NCBI RefSeq assembly: GCF_001467895.1
Contig: NZ_LNYO01000024.1
Location: 178,519 to 242,518, forward strand
DNA: 64,000 nucleotides
DNA from: Legionella nautarum
Lineage (GTDB): Bacteria; Pseudomonadota; Gammaproteobacteria; Legionellales; Legionellaceae
Direction of reading: 5' to 3'
Shown one piece after another: positions 27,329 through 38,089 of the stretch (position 1 is its first letter; every line of letters starts with the position of its first letter). The notes below the pieces were generated by a model that was not told where the DNA came from, made no database searches, and saw only the letters and a list, made by a program, of their open reading frames with translations. The translations under genes and the position numbers were made by a program.

Positions 27329-27715
27329 TTATCTACTTTTTGTTTTTGCAACGGAGTCTTTTTTTGTGAAACCTAAAATATTGAGTCCATTTTCAATACA
27401 ATTTACTACATTAGGTCGCGATAATAAGTATTCCCCAATGTGTTTTGTCAGCTGGCCTTCGGCAATATTAAGAGCTTGATCCCATTCATTTTTTTTAAAA
27501 TCGCCGTGACCTAAATACATTAATGCAACTAAAATTGCTTGTTGCTCAGATGGCAAGTTATTTATAGTAGAAAGAATATTTTTATACTTAGGGTCAGATA
27601 AAATGTAAGGTGTGTCCTTTTCTTTAGTTATTTTGGGATATTTATCAATTTTTCCCTTGAAACTAGATATTTTGGTAAGGATATGTCTAATTTTTTGCGG
27701 CTCTATGTTTAGCAT
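27329..27715 (-). CDS. DUF3775-like protein
   Basis: A 128-residue protein with AAGG before the ATG. The central part (LPSEQQAILVALMYLGHGDFKKNEWDQALNIA) and the C-terminal TKHIGEYLLSRPNVVNCIENGLNILG follow the pattern of small DUF3775 proteins (LxALxWLGRGDF...A.YLLG.P). No enzymatic motif is known. The gap 27218-27328 holds nothing further. Confidence 0.65.
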   Translation of the reverse strand: MLNIEPQKIRHILTKISSFKGKIDKYPKITKEKDTPYILSDPKYKNILSTINNLPSEQQAILVALMYLGHGDFKKNEWDQALNIAEGQLTKHIGEYLLSRPNVVNCIENGLNILGFTKKDSVAKTKSR

Positions 27716-27792
27716 ATAAACAACCTTTCAATAGTAATATTTTAATTATAGACCCTTTAACAGAAGGGAGAAGTGGTTCTCAGCTCTTGGAC

Positions 27793-27846
27793 AACCGTCA
27801 AATTCTGCTTCAAAAACCGGCTTCGGGGTTTGAAGTCCTCACGGTT
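27793..27846. repeat. Nested hairpin
   Basis: An outer stem AACCGT (27793-27798) pairs with ACGGTT (27841-27846). Inside, CTTCAAAAACC pairs imperfectly with GGTTTGAAG around a GCTTCG-containing loop. It lies between the DUF3775-like gene and the antitoxin remnant. No adjacent T-run is present, so its role is unknown. Confidence 0.45.
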
Positions 27847-27860
27847 TTGATCGCTCCCAT

Positions 27861-28096
27861 TCATGCGGCTACTTGTTCATTAACAACAAGTAAAATGGAT
27901 GCATGGGTACATGCCAGCATGTTCACGAGCATATCAATAGTAAAAAGATGAATTTTACCAAGAATCAAATCACTGATTCGCGGCTGTGATACATGCGTTA
28001 ATTTTGCTGCTTGAGATTGCGTCAATTTTTATCAGCAATATATTTTACTATTGCTCGCATTAATGCTGCCCTAATTTTTAAATTTTCTGACTCTCA
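27861..28096 (-). pseudogene. XRE-type HTH antitoxin remnant, frameshifted
   Basis: On the minus strand one frame reads IRAALMRAIVKYIADKN then stops. The adjacent frame, entered through an A5 run near 28030, continues LTQSQAAKLTHVSQPRIS, then DLILGKIHLFTIDMLVNML and ends at 27861. Together they spell the HTH of small XRE/HigA-like antitoxins, so a frameshift has broken the gene. A TGA at 28094-28096 ends the first frame upstream. No intact toxin partner is next to it. Confidence 0.65.
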
Positions 28097-28150
28097 ATAA
28101 GAAACAGAGTCAGATTGAAAATTATTATTTTGAGATAGATAACGTACCGG

Positions 28151-28471
28151 CCTGTTGTAAAAGATGGTAAATTTGTTTACAAAAAAAACTATTATTGACT
28201 CTATCCTAAAGAAAACAATGCTAATTATTTCAGCTTAGAGGCGCTAATTCCTGAAGAACATTTTCTAAAGAAAGTTAATAAAGTAGTTGAGCTAACTTTT
28301 ATAACTAGAATAACGGAAGGCTTATATTGTCCTAACAATGGTCGGCTATCGATTGTCCCAGAATTGTATTTTAGGATGATTCTTTTGAGTTATCTGTATT
28401 CGATAAAATCTATAAGAAATCTAATTGATGAAATTTGTTACAATATTGTCTATCGTTGGTTTGGTGGATAA
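28151..28471 (+). pseudogene. IS1182-like transposase N-terminal remnant
   Basis: The plus-strand frame reads YFSLEALIPEEHFLKKVNKV, then VELTFITRITEGLYCPNNGR, LSIVPELYFRMILLSYLYSI and RNLIDEICYNIVYRWFG, the N-terminal domain of IS1182-type DDE transposases. A TGA lies in frame at about 28196, and the gene ends at TAA 28469 just after YRWFG, so the whole catalytic domain is missing. Terminal inverted repeats were not found. The leftward open frame at 28421-28618 partly overlaps it and is of doubtful reality. Confidence 0.7.
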
Positions 28472-28680
28472 ACCATCCGCTATAAACCTCCTCACCATGC
28501 AAGTCTCAGTCGGATTAAACAGAGCTTTAAAAAAGTCGTATTTGAAAAATATTTTCCTGAATAGTTTATCAATTTCAACAAGCCGGGTTAATAGAGGGTC
28601 GCTGTAACGTTTTTTCATTTTGAGATTTCCAATGCTGCGATTTTAATGGAAATCTCATCAATGTCATGGTGTTATTTTTG

Positions 28681-28778
28681 GGGATAGGTCGGGACTAAGG
28701 GGGAAGGGATTTTTATCCTTAGGTAGCAGCATGAGGTCTTATCCCCTAATTACAGGGTTTGTTAAGCCAAGGCTCAAT
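28681..28778. repeat. Repeat-like stretch downstream of rimO
   Basis: The 28640-28778 segment contains GATTTTTATCCTTAGG and TTAAGCCAAGGCTC. These resemble, in part, the internal and end blocks of the MITE-like family at 941-1072 (CCTTAAGGATAAAAACCC and GGCCTTGGCTC), without the AATGGCGCTGC core. It is interpreted as a decayed copy. Confidence 0.4.
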
Positions 28779-30088
28779 TAATTTTCGATCTCGGCATATA
28801 AATCATAATCATCACTATCTGTAATGACAACTTCAATTCGCTCTCCTACTTTAATATTTTTAGTGGGAGGCAAAAAGACTAAACCATCTATTTCTGGTGC
28901 GTCACTTTTGCTGCGTGCAATAATTTGCTCATTATTAATTTCATCAATGAGAACAGTTTGTCGGGAGCCAATTTTTGCTGCTAATTTATCACGACTAATT
29001 TCGGCTTGAATTTGCATAAAGCGATGATAACGTTCTTCCTTTACTGCTTCAGGAACTGGATCAGCTAATTCATTGGCTTTAGCCCCTGCAACAGGAGAAT
29101 ACTGAAAACAACCTACTCGATCTAAGCGGGCGTCTTGCAGAAAATCAAGTAGCTCTTCAAACTCTTCTTCCGTTTCACCCGGAAAACCAACAATGAAGGT
29201 AGAGCGGAGGGTAATATCTGGACAGATTTCCCGCCACTCCGCAATACGAGCTAAGGTATTTTCGCTGCTTGCAGGACGTTTCATTGCTTTTAAAACTCTT
29301 GAATTAGCATGTTGTAAGGGGATATCCAGATAAGGAAGGATAAGTTCGTCACGCATCAATGGAATGATTTCATCAACATGAGGATAGGGATAGACATAAT
29401 GTAAACGGACCCAAATGCCAAGTTCTCCTAGCTGTTGGCAAAGATCATAAAATTGCGTTTTGATGGTTTTACCTTGCCATTCAACGGGTTGATAACGTGT
29501 ATCGACGCCATAAGCGCTGGTATCTTGCGAGATAACTAATAATTCTTGGACGCCTGCCTCTTTCAAGCGTTTCGCCTCAGTTAAGACTTGTGCAAGCGGA
29601 TAACTTTGTAGTTTACCGCGCATGGTAGGGATGATGCAGAAAGTACATTTTTGATTACATCCCTCAGAAATTTTTAAATAGGCATAGTGTCTGGGTGTTA
29701 ATTTAATTCCTTGAGGAGGGACAAGTTGCGTAAAGGGATTGGCTGGTGGCGGTAGATGTTGATGGACGGCTCGCACCACTTCTTCGTAAGCATGAGCGCC
29801 ACTAATATGTAAAACCTCAGGGCAGGCTTCGCGGATAAGATCTGCCTTTGCACCCAAACAGCCCGTCACAATAACACGACCATTTTCAGCCATCGCTTCT
29901 TTAATCGTATCTAATGATTCGGTCACTGCAGCATCAATAAAACCACAAGTGTTGACTACAACAATACCCGCATCTTGATAGCTTGATACTAAATCGTACC
30001 CTTGCGCTCGTAATTGGGTAATGATTCGCTCCGAATCAACTAACGCTTTAGGACACCCCAAGCTGACAAAGCCCACTCTATGATTCAT
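28778..30088 (-). CDS. rimO: Ribosomal protein S12 methylthiotransferase RimO
   Basis: A 436-residue radical-SAM enzyme that thiomethylates an Asp of ribosomal protein S12. The N-terminal UPF0004 domain begins [16 protein letters not shown] and contains NTCGF and TGCLGA, whose three Cys hold the auxiliary cluster. The radical-[14 protein letters not shown] motif is at about residues 147-157. The C-terminal TRAM domain ends [19 protein letters not shown]. Length and order are standard, and [11 protein letters not shown] distinguishes RimO from MiaB. Monocistronic as seen here. Confidence 0.96.
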   Translation of the reverse strand: MNHRVGFVSLGCPKALVDSERIITQLRAQGYDLVSSYQDAGIVVVNTCGFIDAAVTESLDTIKEAMAENGRVIVTGCLGAKADLIREACPEVLHISGAHAYEEVVRAVHQHLPPPANPFTQLVPPQGIKLTPRHYAYLKISEGCNQKCTFCIIPTMRGKLQSYPLAQVLTEAKRLKEAGVQELLVISQDTSAYGVDTRYQPVEWQGKTIKTQFYDLCQQLGELGIWVRLHYVYPYPHVDEIIPLMRDELILPYLDIPLQHANSRVLKAMKRPASSENTLARIAEWREICPDITLRSTFIVGFPGETEEEFEELLDFLQDARLDRVGCFQYSPVAGAKANELADPVPEAVKEERYHRFMQIQAEISRDKLAAKIGSRQTVLIDEINNEQIIARSKSDAPEIDGLVFLPPTKNIKVGERIEVVITDSDDYDLYAEIEN

Positions 30089-30207
30089 AATCTCTTATCT
30101 GTAAAAAAAGTGGGCGAATTATAACGCTTCTGGGGTTAAGTTGTCTAATTCAGAGCAAGATATCAAAGCGGTATTTTTTATGACGTGAAATCATTGATTA
30201 ATTCGAC

Positions 30208-30220
30208 TACAATGGTTGTA
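30208..30220. promoter_or_regulatory. Palindromic operator candidate for the toxin-antitoxin operon
   Basis: TACAA-TGG-TTGTA is a perfect 5-3-5 palindrome 27 bases before the antitoxin ATG. Phd-type antitoxins bind such sites near their own promoter, so autoregulation is likely but not shown. Confidence 0.5.
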
Positions 30221-30246
30221 TCGAACGAAATGATTGGAGTTTTATT

Positions 30247-30507
30247 ATGGAATCATTATCAGCTAATGAAGCAAAAACGCATTTTGGAGAGTTGCTTCTT
30301 AAAGTACAACGTGAACCAGTTCAAATTAATCGAAATGGCAAAGCTGTTGCAGTCGTATTGTCTGTTGATGACTATTTAAATTTAGAGTCTCTTAAAATGC
30401 AATATCTAAAAAAACGTGTAGAACAAGCAAAAGAAGATATTGCCTCTGGCCGAATTGCTGATGGAGATGTATTTTTTGATGATTTATTAAAGGGAAAATT
30501 TGATTAA
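30247..30507 (+). CDS. Phd/YefM-family antitoxin
   Basis: An 86-residue antitoxin. The N-terminal fold SANEAKTHFGELLLKVQREPVQINRNGK matches the Phd/YefM DNA-binding domain (residues 4-31), followed by AVAVVLSVDDYLNLE. The C-terminal part (EDIASGRIADGDVFFDDLLKGKFD) would wrap the toxin. GGAG lies upstream of the ATG. The toxin gene starts two bases after its stop, the classical antitoxin-first order. Confidence 0.9.
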   Translation: MESLSANEAKTHFGELLLKVQREPVQINRNGKAVAVVLSVDDYLNLESLKMQYLKKRVEQAKEDIASGRIADGDVFFDDLLKGKFD

Positions 30508-30509
30508 TA

Positions 30510-30815
30510 ATGAGCCGGTATCAATTTACATCTCAGGCACATCAAGATCTCATTCAGATTCGACGTTTTACTCTAAAGCAGTGGGGATCTAAACAGTCCC
30601 TAATTTATTTGAAAGAATTAAAAAAAACAGTGGAGCTACTTTCAGCAATGCCACTAATGGGAAAAAATTGCGCTGATGATTTAGGGAAAGACATTTACCG
30701 GTTTTTATATGGCAGCCATACAATCTATTGCCTTACTCTGCCTGACCTAATAATAGTTATTGCTATTCTGCATCAGAGTATGGTGCCAGAAAGTCATCTT
30801 GGAAGTCGATTATGA
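30510..30815 (+). CDS. ParE/RelE-superfamily toxin
   Basis: A 101-residue toxin. SRYQFTSQAHQDLIQIRRFT is the N-terminal ParE/RelE helix-strand pattern; LLSAMPLMGKNC, IYRFLYGSHTIYC and IIVIAILHQSM are the central strands and C-terminal strand. Paired with a Phd-like antitoxin, it is more probably ParE-like (gyrase poison) than an mRNA interferase, but this cannot be fixed by eye. It ends seven bases before the converging dsbD gene. Confidence 0.88.
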   Translation: MSRYQFTSQAHQDLIQIRRFTLKQWGSKQSLIYLKELKKTVELLSAMPLMGKNCADDLGKDIYRFLYGSHTIYCLTLPDLIIVIAILHQSMVPESHLGSRL

Positions 30816-30821
30816 CCCTGT

Positions 30822-32609
30822 CTAATTCGTAACAGCGGTTATTCCCGTAGCTTGCTCTAATTGGTTTAAAAATTCCTTAGTTGACGTTTCCCCCACTAAG
30901 CGTAAGTGAGTTTGCTCATCCCCCAGCTTGTCGAGAAATAAAAAGGTAGGCGGCGCAACAACATTAAATTGGCTTAGAAGGGCTCTTTCCTGCGCTTTAT
31001 TGCCAGTGATATCCACTTTTACAACGACAAAATCTTTAAGTGCTTCTGTGACTCGGGGATCTTTAAACACCGTTGCCTCCATAAACTTACAAGAAGTACA
31101 CCAATCCGCATAAAAATCCAACATAACCGGCTTACCTTTAGCATTGGCTATTACTCTTTGTAGACCGCGGAGTGTTTTAACCGTTTTTTCTTCGGTTGGT
31201 GTTGTGGATTTGACTATCTGTAAGGCAGCAAGCGGTTGTAAAGGATTAGTGGTTCCCATACTCGCACCGATTAAAACCAATAAACCATAGACCAGCAAAA
31301 TAATGCCAAAACCTTGGCGAAATTTATCGATATTATTGAGTGAACAAGTTAAGGCTCCACAATACACGCCAGAGAAAATCAGTAAACTTGCCCATAAGGC
31401 CATCACTAAGGGGCCTGGTAAAATTCGTTCTAAGAGGAAAATAGCCACTGCCAGGAGTAAGACACCGAAAAAAGCTTTGACTACGTTCATCCATTTCCCG
31501 GCTTTCGGTAACCATTTTCCAGCCGACATGCCAATGAGAATCAAGGGGGTTCCCATGCCTAGACCTAGGAAAAATAAGGCCGAGCTGCCTAAAGCAATAT
31601 TGCCGGTATGGGCGATATAACCTAAGGCACCGATTAAGGGGGCGGTCACACAAGGAGATAAAATAAGTGTGGATAAGCAACCCATAATTGCTGCACTCAG
31701 ATAGTGCCCGCTGGCTTGACTTCGATTGGCATTAGCTAGTTTTGCTTGCCAAGATGTAGGTAAGCGTAATTCATAAAAGCCGAACATGGATAGCGCTAAT
31801 AGGACAAAAATAAAGCTAAAAAATCCGATTACCCAGGGTGTTTGCATAAGAACTTGCAAATTGCTGCCCACTTTAGCCACCAATGCGCCGACGAGGGCAT
31901 AAGTAATAGACATACTCAAAACATAACTTAAGGAAAGGAAAAATGCTTTCCGGGTAGAAAGATTTTTTCCATGGCCAACAATAATTCCAGATAACACAGG
32001 AACCATAGGCAAGATACAGGGGGTAAAGGAGAGTAGTAGGCCAAAACCAAAGAAACTGAGAATGACCATGGCCCAATGGTGATTAACAAAAACGGCTTCG
32101 ACTTTATCAACTGGTTTTTCCTGTTGTTCCTGCACTGCTAGTGGAGCTGTGTCTGGTGTTTTTGTCTCCATATTGACTTCGCTTAAGGCCAAATTCTTGT
32201 CAATGGTTAACTTAATTTGTCGAGTTTCAGGTGGGTAGCAAAAACCATCATCAGAACAGCCCTGAAATTGGACGTCAAGCAAACTTTCTCCTGGTTCTTC
32301 GCCGAGAATAGCGACGGGGAGAGCTAAGTGGTCGCGATAAACGGAATAGAGCCGCCCTTGCTTATCTGTTTTTTTTGTTGCCGGAGGGAAAAGAATGGTC
32401 CCCAAGCGGAGATTGTTATTGGAGGGTTCGGATAATTTGATGCGATCACTGTAAAGATAATAACCAGGTTTGACTTGCCAATTGATAACAAAAGTATTGG
32501 GATCGACTTGTTTTGTTCCTACCTGAAAGATTTCAGATGCTGGCAACGGAATGGCAAAGCTCATGAAGGATGCAAGCCATAATATTGTAAATAAAAAACA
32601 TTTCTTCAT
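30822..32609 (-). CDS. dsbD: Thiol:disulfide interchange protein DsbD
   Basis: A 595-residue inner-membrane reductant conduit that takes electrons from cytoplasmic thioredoxin to periplasmic Dsb and CcmG-type proteins. The signal peptide (MKKCFLFTILWLASFMSFA) is followed by the periplasmic alpha domain with FQGCSDDGFCYPP. Eight membrane segments carry the redox Cys of SFTPCILP and LSPCVTAP. The C-terminal thioredoxin-like gamma domain has DWCTSCK. All six redox cysteines are present and length is normal. It sits leftward, divergent from groES. Confidence 0.95.
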   Translation of the reverse strand: MKKCFLFTILWLASFMSFAIPLPASEIFQVGTKQVDPNTFVINWQVKPGYYLYSDRIKLSEPSNNNLRLGTILFPPATKKTDKQGRLYSVYRDHLALPVAILGEEPGESLLDVQFQGCSDDGFCYPPETRQIKLTIDKNLALSEVNMETKTPDTAPLAVQEQQEKPVDKVEAVFVNHHWAMVILSFFGFGLLLSFTPCILPMVPVLSGIIVGHGKNLSTRKAFFLSLSYVLSMSITYALVGALVAKVGSNLQVLMQTPWVIGFFSFIFVLLALSMFGFYELRLPTSWQAKLANANRSQASGHYLSAAIMGCLSTLILSPCVTAPLIGALGYIAHTGNIALGSSALFFLGLGMGTPLILIGMSAGKWLPKAGKWMNVVKAFFGVLLLAVAIFLLERILPGPLVMALWASLLIFSGVYCGALTCSLNNIDKFRQGFGIILLVYGLLVLIGASMGTTNPLQPLAALQIVKSTTPTEEKTVKTLRGLQRVIANAKGKPVMLDFYADWCTSCKFMEATVFKDPRVTEALKDFVVVKVDITGNKAQERALLSQFNVVAPPTFLFLDKLGDEQTHLRLVGETSTKEFLNQLEQATGITAVTN

Positions 32610-32690
32610 GCTATGCCCATCTCGTCTGTAAAATTGTAGACCATTGTAAGTTCTAGTCCAAAAAAAGCCAAAATTTTTTTTGCTTTTACC

Positions 32691-32718
32691 CTTGAAAGTT
32701 TTTTTGTTGTCCCCATCT
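32691..32718 (+). promoter_or_regulatory. Sigma-32 heat-shock promoter of groESL
   Basis: CTTGAAA (32691-32697), a 13-bp spacer, then CCCCATCT (32711-32718). These match the heat-shock -35 and -10 consensus and place transcription start roughly 95 bases before groES. Strong match by eye. Confidence 0.85.
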
Positions 32719-32820
32719 GTCAGTCATCAGCAATGCATCGTCTTGAGATTATGCAGGGCTAAAAAAGTCAGAGCTTACTCTGAAAATTATAGGCGATTAA
32801 TTAAATCAGGAGAGAAGAGT

Positions 32821-33111
32821 ATGAAAATTCGTCCTTTACACGATCGTGTGGTTGTTCGTCGTTTGGAAGAGGAACGTACCACAGCAGGTGGTATTGTGAT
32901 TCCAGATAGCGCTACTGAAAAGCCAATGCGTGGTGAAATTATTGCGGTTGGCGCTGGTAAAGTGTTAGATAATGGTGATGTTCGTGCCTTAGCAGTTAAA
33001 ATAGGTGATGTGGTTCTGTTTGGTAAGTACTCAGGTACAGAAGTTAAGATAGCAGGCCAAGAATTAGTTGTGATGCGTGAAGACGACATCATGGGCGTTA
33101 TTGAGAAGTAA
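32821..33111 (+). CDS. groS: Co-chaperonin GroES
   Basis: A 96-residue ring-forming lid for Gro[15 protein letters not shown] at the N-terminus, the mobile-loop segment [15 protein letters not shown] and the C-terminal DDIMGVIE are diagnostic. ATG 32821 follows an AGGAGAGAAG Shine-Dalgarno; the longer frame starting at 32680 is an artefact of the open upstream region. groEL follows after 24 bp. Legionella calls this gene htpA. Confidence 0.97.
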   Translation: MKIRPLHDRVVVRRLEEERTTAGGIVIPDSATEKPMRGEIIAVGAGKVLDNGDVRALAVKIGDVVLFGKYSGTEVKIAGQELVVMREDDIMGVIEK

Positions 33112-34791
<1,680 letters not shown>

Positions 34792-34808
34792 GCCTTTCCC
34801 CGCTGTTC

Positions 34809-34838
34809 AAAAAAACCCGCCTGTTGGCGGGTTTTTTA
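34809..34838 (+). terminator. Rho-independent terminator of groESL
   Basis: AAAAAACCCGCC-TGTT-GGCGGGTTTTTT: a GC stem with A and T flanks and a TTTATTTTT tail, 17 bases after the groEL stop. A clear intrinsic terminator. Confidence 0.92.
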
Positions 34839-34894
34839 TTTTTAACGCACATGAAAAATAGTAGGCCGAGACCCAACAACTACCTTAGGGTTTT

Positions 34895-35803
34895 CTACGC
34901 GCGTCTCGCATAAATAGCAATCGATAAAATAACAAGCCCCATACCGGTGCATTGCAACGCTGAGAGTTGTTCTCCGAGAATTAACCAAGCTAGAATGACA
35001 GTCGCTACTGGCATGACCGCTGTTGAAAGTGACGCCATGATCCCATCAACTTGCCGTACACCAAAATACCAAAACACATAAAATAAGCCTGAGCTTAGTC
35101 CCAAAGTCACTAATATTAACCATATCCAAGGGGTTAGTGTTAAAGAATTTAAAGAGGCAAAATTATTAAAAGGAAGCAGAATTAAGGCATTGATCCCATT
35201 AATTAAAGAAGAGATTAAAAAGACCGGCAGTTTGTTTGAATGGAGTTTACATAAAATATAGTAAGTTGCTTCTGGGAGTAGTGATAATAAAACAATCACA
35301 TCACCAAAAAAGGAATGACTGGCGCCAAGGCCCTGCCATTTGTCCCAGGCTATCACCACCAGCCCGAGAGTCGCAAAAAGGATACAAAGTCCTTTTTTCT
35401 TGGAGATTTTCTCTCTAAGAATCACCCAAGACATCAGAGCAATAATGGCAGGCAAGGCGCTCGTAATAATACCTGCCACATTGGCATCCGTGTAATGCAA
35501 TCCTAAAAGCATAAGACAATTGAATAAAACACCGGCAGTGAGAGCTTGAGCAATAATAAAATACCAATCGCGTTGGGTGAGTTCTAAGAAATAATGACGT
35601 AGACTAAATTGTTTTGCCGGAGTGAGCCAATGCAAAGGGAGCAGAATTAAAGCGGCTAAACCAAAACGAAGAGTTAGCATAAATAAAAGTGGCAGCGAGG
35701 AGACTAGGCATTTGGAAAAAACAATGTTAAGGCCTACCATCGTTTGTGCAAGAATAAGAAAACAAATTCCTTGTAGAAAGGAATAGGTTTTATTTGAAGT
35801 CAT
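34895..35803 (-). CDS. EamA/DMT-family transporter
   Basis: A 302-residue inner-membrane protein with about ten hydrophobic helices in two EamA repeats. The first has FILAQTMVGLNIVFSKCLV through SWVILREKISKKKG; the second has PEATYYILCKLHSN through AWLILGEQLSALQCTG. Each repeat ends in the typical LGExl-like motif (ILREKIS and ILGEQLS). Substrate unknown; metabolite export is usual for the family. It converges on the groESL terminator. Confidence 0.88.
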   Translation of the reverse strand: MTSNKTYSFLQGICFLILAQTMVGLNIVFSKCLVSSLPLLFMLTLRFGLAALILLPLHWLTPAKQFSLRHYFLELTQRDWYFIIAQALTAGVLFNCLMLLGLHYTDANVAGIITSALPAIIALMSWVILREKISKKKGLCILFATLGLVVIAWDKWQGLGASHSFFGDVIVLLSLLPEATYYILCKLHSNKLPVFLISSLINGINALILLPFNNFASLNSLTLTPWIWLILVTLGLSSGLFYVFWYFGVRQVDGIMASLSTAVMPVATVILAWLILGEQLSALQCTGMGLVILSIAIYARRA

Positions 35804-35996
35804 AAAAATCCTTGATAATGCTAATTTCGAAACGCAAAGAATATCAGTATTTCTATAATTGTTTTATCTTTTTAGCACAGATTGCTTTGCAGCAAGCGTT
35901 ATTTCTTGTCGCCCTCTTAAGAGGGTTGAGTTCCTAAGTTTTTGGTAAGAATTGGTAGTTATAATACGAAACATTTTGTTAAATATTTGAGTTAAA

Positions 35997-37436
35997 ATGA
36001 AAGAAAAAAACGAAGCTTTTTATAATTTACAAACTATGCTTAATAGCTACTGGCAAAGGATTAGTGGCTATATTTCTAATAGTTGGCAAGAGAAGACTCG
36101 GGTACTTGCTCCGGGTGTGACTGAAGTTGATCCCGGTATTAAAAAATTATTAACTGGTAAGGTCTATAAAATTAATCCAAACCCTAGTAGAGAAAGTAAA
36201 CCGCATGATTTTGCTTATGACATTGGGCCCATATTGGATGAATTAGATCAGCAACACGAGGGACGAAAAGCTTATAGTAAATTTAATACGCTAACAGATG
36301 GTACGCACTTATTAGCTGATACTAGTCCTGATGCAATAAAAATTCGAAGCTTGCTTATCTATTATTTAAAAGACTTAGAACATATTGATAAAATTACTCA
36401 ACAAGTTCTCACGGAAACTAGGGAAAAGACTGATACAACAAAAATGAGCCCTGAACAATTTATACGAACAATTATTCTTAAAATATTGATGAAACTTTTT
36501 TTTGCTAGTGATCAATTACCTGAAGATACAATTGAAATAATGAAATTGTTCGCCTCTACGGCGTTTAGTCTCTCTTTTTCTACCTGCTCTCAATTATCTT
36601 TTTTTGATAGTAAACATCGAAAGGCAAAACAACAGTATAAAAAATTTGCTAAAGAATTAATGAGTACCCAGGTTCATTTGATTTTTGACAGATTCCAATC
36701 CGATTGTTTTGATCCAGAGCTTAAGGGAGAAAATCTATTTGTTGATCTGATAATACAGCAGGTTAAAGAAAACTACCCCTCTTTAGCTAAAGACAAGAAA
36801 GCATTAAAGCGTTATTTAAAAAATTTAGATGAGCAAGAAATTATTCATTATTTAGATGATATGACTTCTTTCCCATCCATTTTAATATTAGCTGATAACG
36901 TTTCGGCGGTTGTGGTTGAATTTATAAAAAAGTTATACCTCACAACAGCATCAGCGAAATCACAACCTTCTATGCTAGGGGCTATTCAACAAGAGGGTGA
37001 AATGAAATTTCCTGATAAAGTAAGAGAAGGAAGCAATTTAACTAGAAAAGAACTGAGAGAGTTGCAAAACTTGGATACTTATTATCACCAAGCACTAAAA
37101 GCACTTGCTACTTCTAATGTAATAGGCCGTTATAATAAAAACCCAGTTAGGCTAAAAAACAAGAAAACCGGTGATGAGGTTGAGATTCCAGCGAATTCAT
37201 TTCTATTTTTTGAATTAGGAAGTGCAGCAGCAGAAGAAAAGGATGTCGCTTTCTCAAGTAATTTTTCCGTACCAGGGCATACAAGAAAATGCCCTGGTTC
37301 TCAGGTTGCAGCTCAGATCTTTAAAGCAATTGTTAATGAACTTATTTTCGGCCCTAAAAGATTAGCCTTTGATAGTATAAATTCATGCTACCTAATCGAT
37401 AGAGAATCACAGTCAAAGCTGAGCATTCAATCTTGA
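35997..37436 (+). CDS. Cytochrome-P450-like protein with degenerate ExxR
   Basis: A 479-residue protein without signal peptide. The C-terminal part follows a P450 core: a helix with LILADNVSAVV (297-307), where the I-helix is expected; YYHQALKAL (362-370), where P450s have the K-helix ExxR; and FSVPGHTRKCPGSQVAAQIF (423-442), matching the FGxGxRxCxG loop with Cys432 as the possible heme thiolate. But ExxR reads QALK, so the Glu-Arg pair is replaced. The first ~250 residues are diverged and Lys-rich. No redox partner lies nearby. Whether it binds heme is open; a former P450 turned effector is one reading. The start is the first ATG; no strong Shine-Dalgarno. Confidence 0.6.
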   Translation: MKEKNEAFYNLQTMLNSYWQRISGYISNSWQEKTRVLAPGVTEVDPGIKKLLTGKVYKINPNPSRESKPHDFAYDIGPILDELDQQHEGRKAYSKFNTLTDGTHLLADTSPDAIKIRSLLIYYLKDLEHIDKITQQVLTETREKTDTTKMSPEQFIRTIILKILMKLFFASDQLPEDTIEIMKLFASTAFSLSFSTCSQLSFFDSKHRKAKQQYKKFAKELMSTQVHLIFDRFQSDCFDPELKGENLFVDLIIQQVKENYPSLAKDKKALKRYLKNLDEQEIIHYLDDMTSFPSILILADNVSAVVVEFIKKLYLTTASAKSQPSMLGAIQQEGEMKFPDKVREGSNLTRKELRELQNLDTYYHQALKALATSNVIGRYNKNPVRLKNKKTGDEVEIPANSFLFFELGSAAAEEKDVAFSSNFSVPGHTRKCPGSQVAAQIFKAIVNELIFGPKRLAFDSINSCYLIDRESQSKLSIQS

Positions 37437-37663
37437 GTGTGTTTAGTTAGATCGATTGCTACTTTTTATTTTTGCGCATTGTGAATTAAATTAAAATGCA
37501 ACGTCTTTGCGTAAGTACCAGTTATGTAGAGCGATTTCAGTATGAACTGTAGGAGATAATAGGATTTACAAGTGGATAAGCTAAGTTTTATGTTGGTTAA
37601 ATGAACAAAATGCACTAAATATGTTATAGTAGTGTATTTTAATAATCCAAGGAAACTTTTTAT

Positions 37664-37828
37664 ATGTCGTTGTCAGAAAAATCGGATGCAAAAAGGTATT
37701 TACGAAACTCAGAAATTGAGATCAATCTAAAACCAAGCGCAGAACAATCTTTTTTTGAAAAAGTGGCTGTTCACATGGATCAAATTCAGTTTGAATTGCC
37801 GGAGCCGGAAGAAGAGATAATTCTCTAA
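37664..37828 (+). CDS. Small acidic hypothetical protein
   Basis: A 54-residue ORF with AAGGAA upstream of ATG 37664 (MSLSEKSDAKRYLRNSEIEIN) and an acidic C-terminus (FELPEPEEEIIL). No family recognised. It lies in the 37437-38089 gap, just before a REP-like copy. Codon use and Shine-Dalgarno make it plausible, not certain. Confidence 0.45.
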   Translation: MSLSEKSDAKRYLRNSEIEINLKPSAEQSFFEKVAVHMDQIQFELPEPEEEIIL

Positions 37829-37837
37829 GTCTCTGAT

Positions 37838-38052
37838 CGTTATATTTATCCCGTCCGTACTCAGGACGCGCAGCGCTGTCTCGAAGTGTCGCAAAAAGCT
37901 TCCTTCGAGAGCGTCAGGACAGGCCCTTCGGGAGCCTCAGGACAGGCCTTCGAGACGCATGCGATGCGTGCTCCCCAGGCTGAACGGGATAAAGTTAATA
38001 CAAATTCCTTCGATGCTCATTTCGTGGGGATATCTCGGAACCCGAACGGAAA
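37838..38052. repeat. Composite REP-like repeat, copy B
   Basis: Same order of blocks as 14189-14407: ATCCCGT...ACTCAGGACGCGCAGCGCTG, TCTCGAAGTGTCGCAAAA, several CTCAGGACAGGCC units, TTCGAGACGC, CCCCAGGCTGAACGG, ATACAAATTCCTT and TTCGTGGGGATATCTC. It lies directly beside the 3' end of egtD. Confidence 0.82.
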
Positions 38053-38089
38053 CCCACAATTCAACCATGCCCTGGGTGAAATAAAATTT

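Noticed and set aside
28421..28618. 65-residue leftward frame (MKKRYSDPLL)
   Set aside because: Has a weak GGAA upstream but runs into the transposase remnant on the other strand; no family, so probably chance or a fragment.
30185..30379. 64-residue frame overlapping the antitoxin
   Set aside because: Out of phase with the clear Phd-like gene and without own Shine-Dalgarno.
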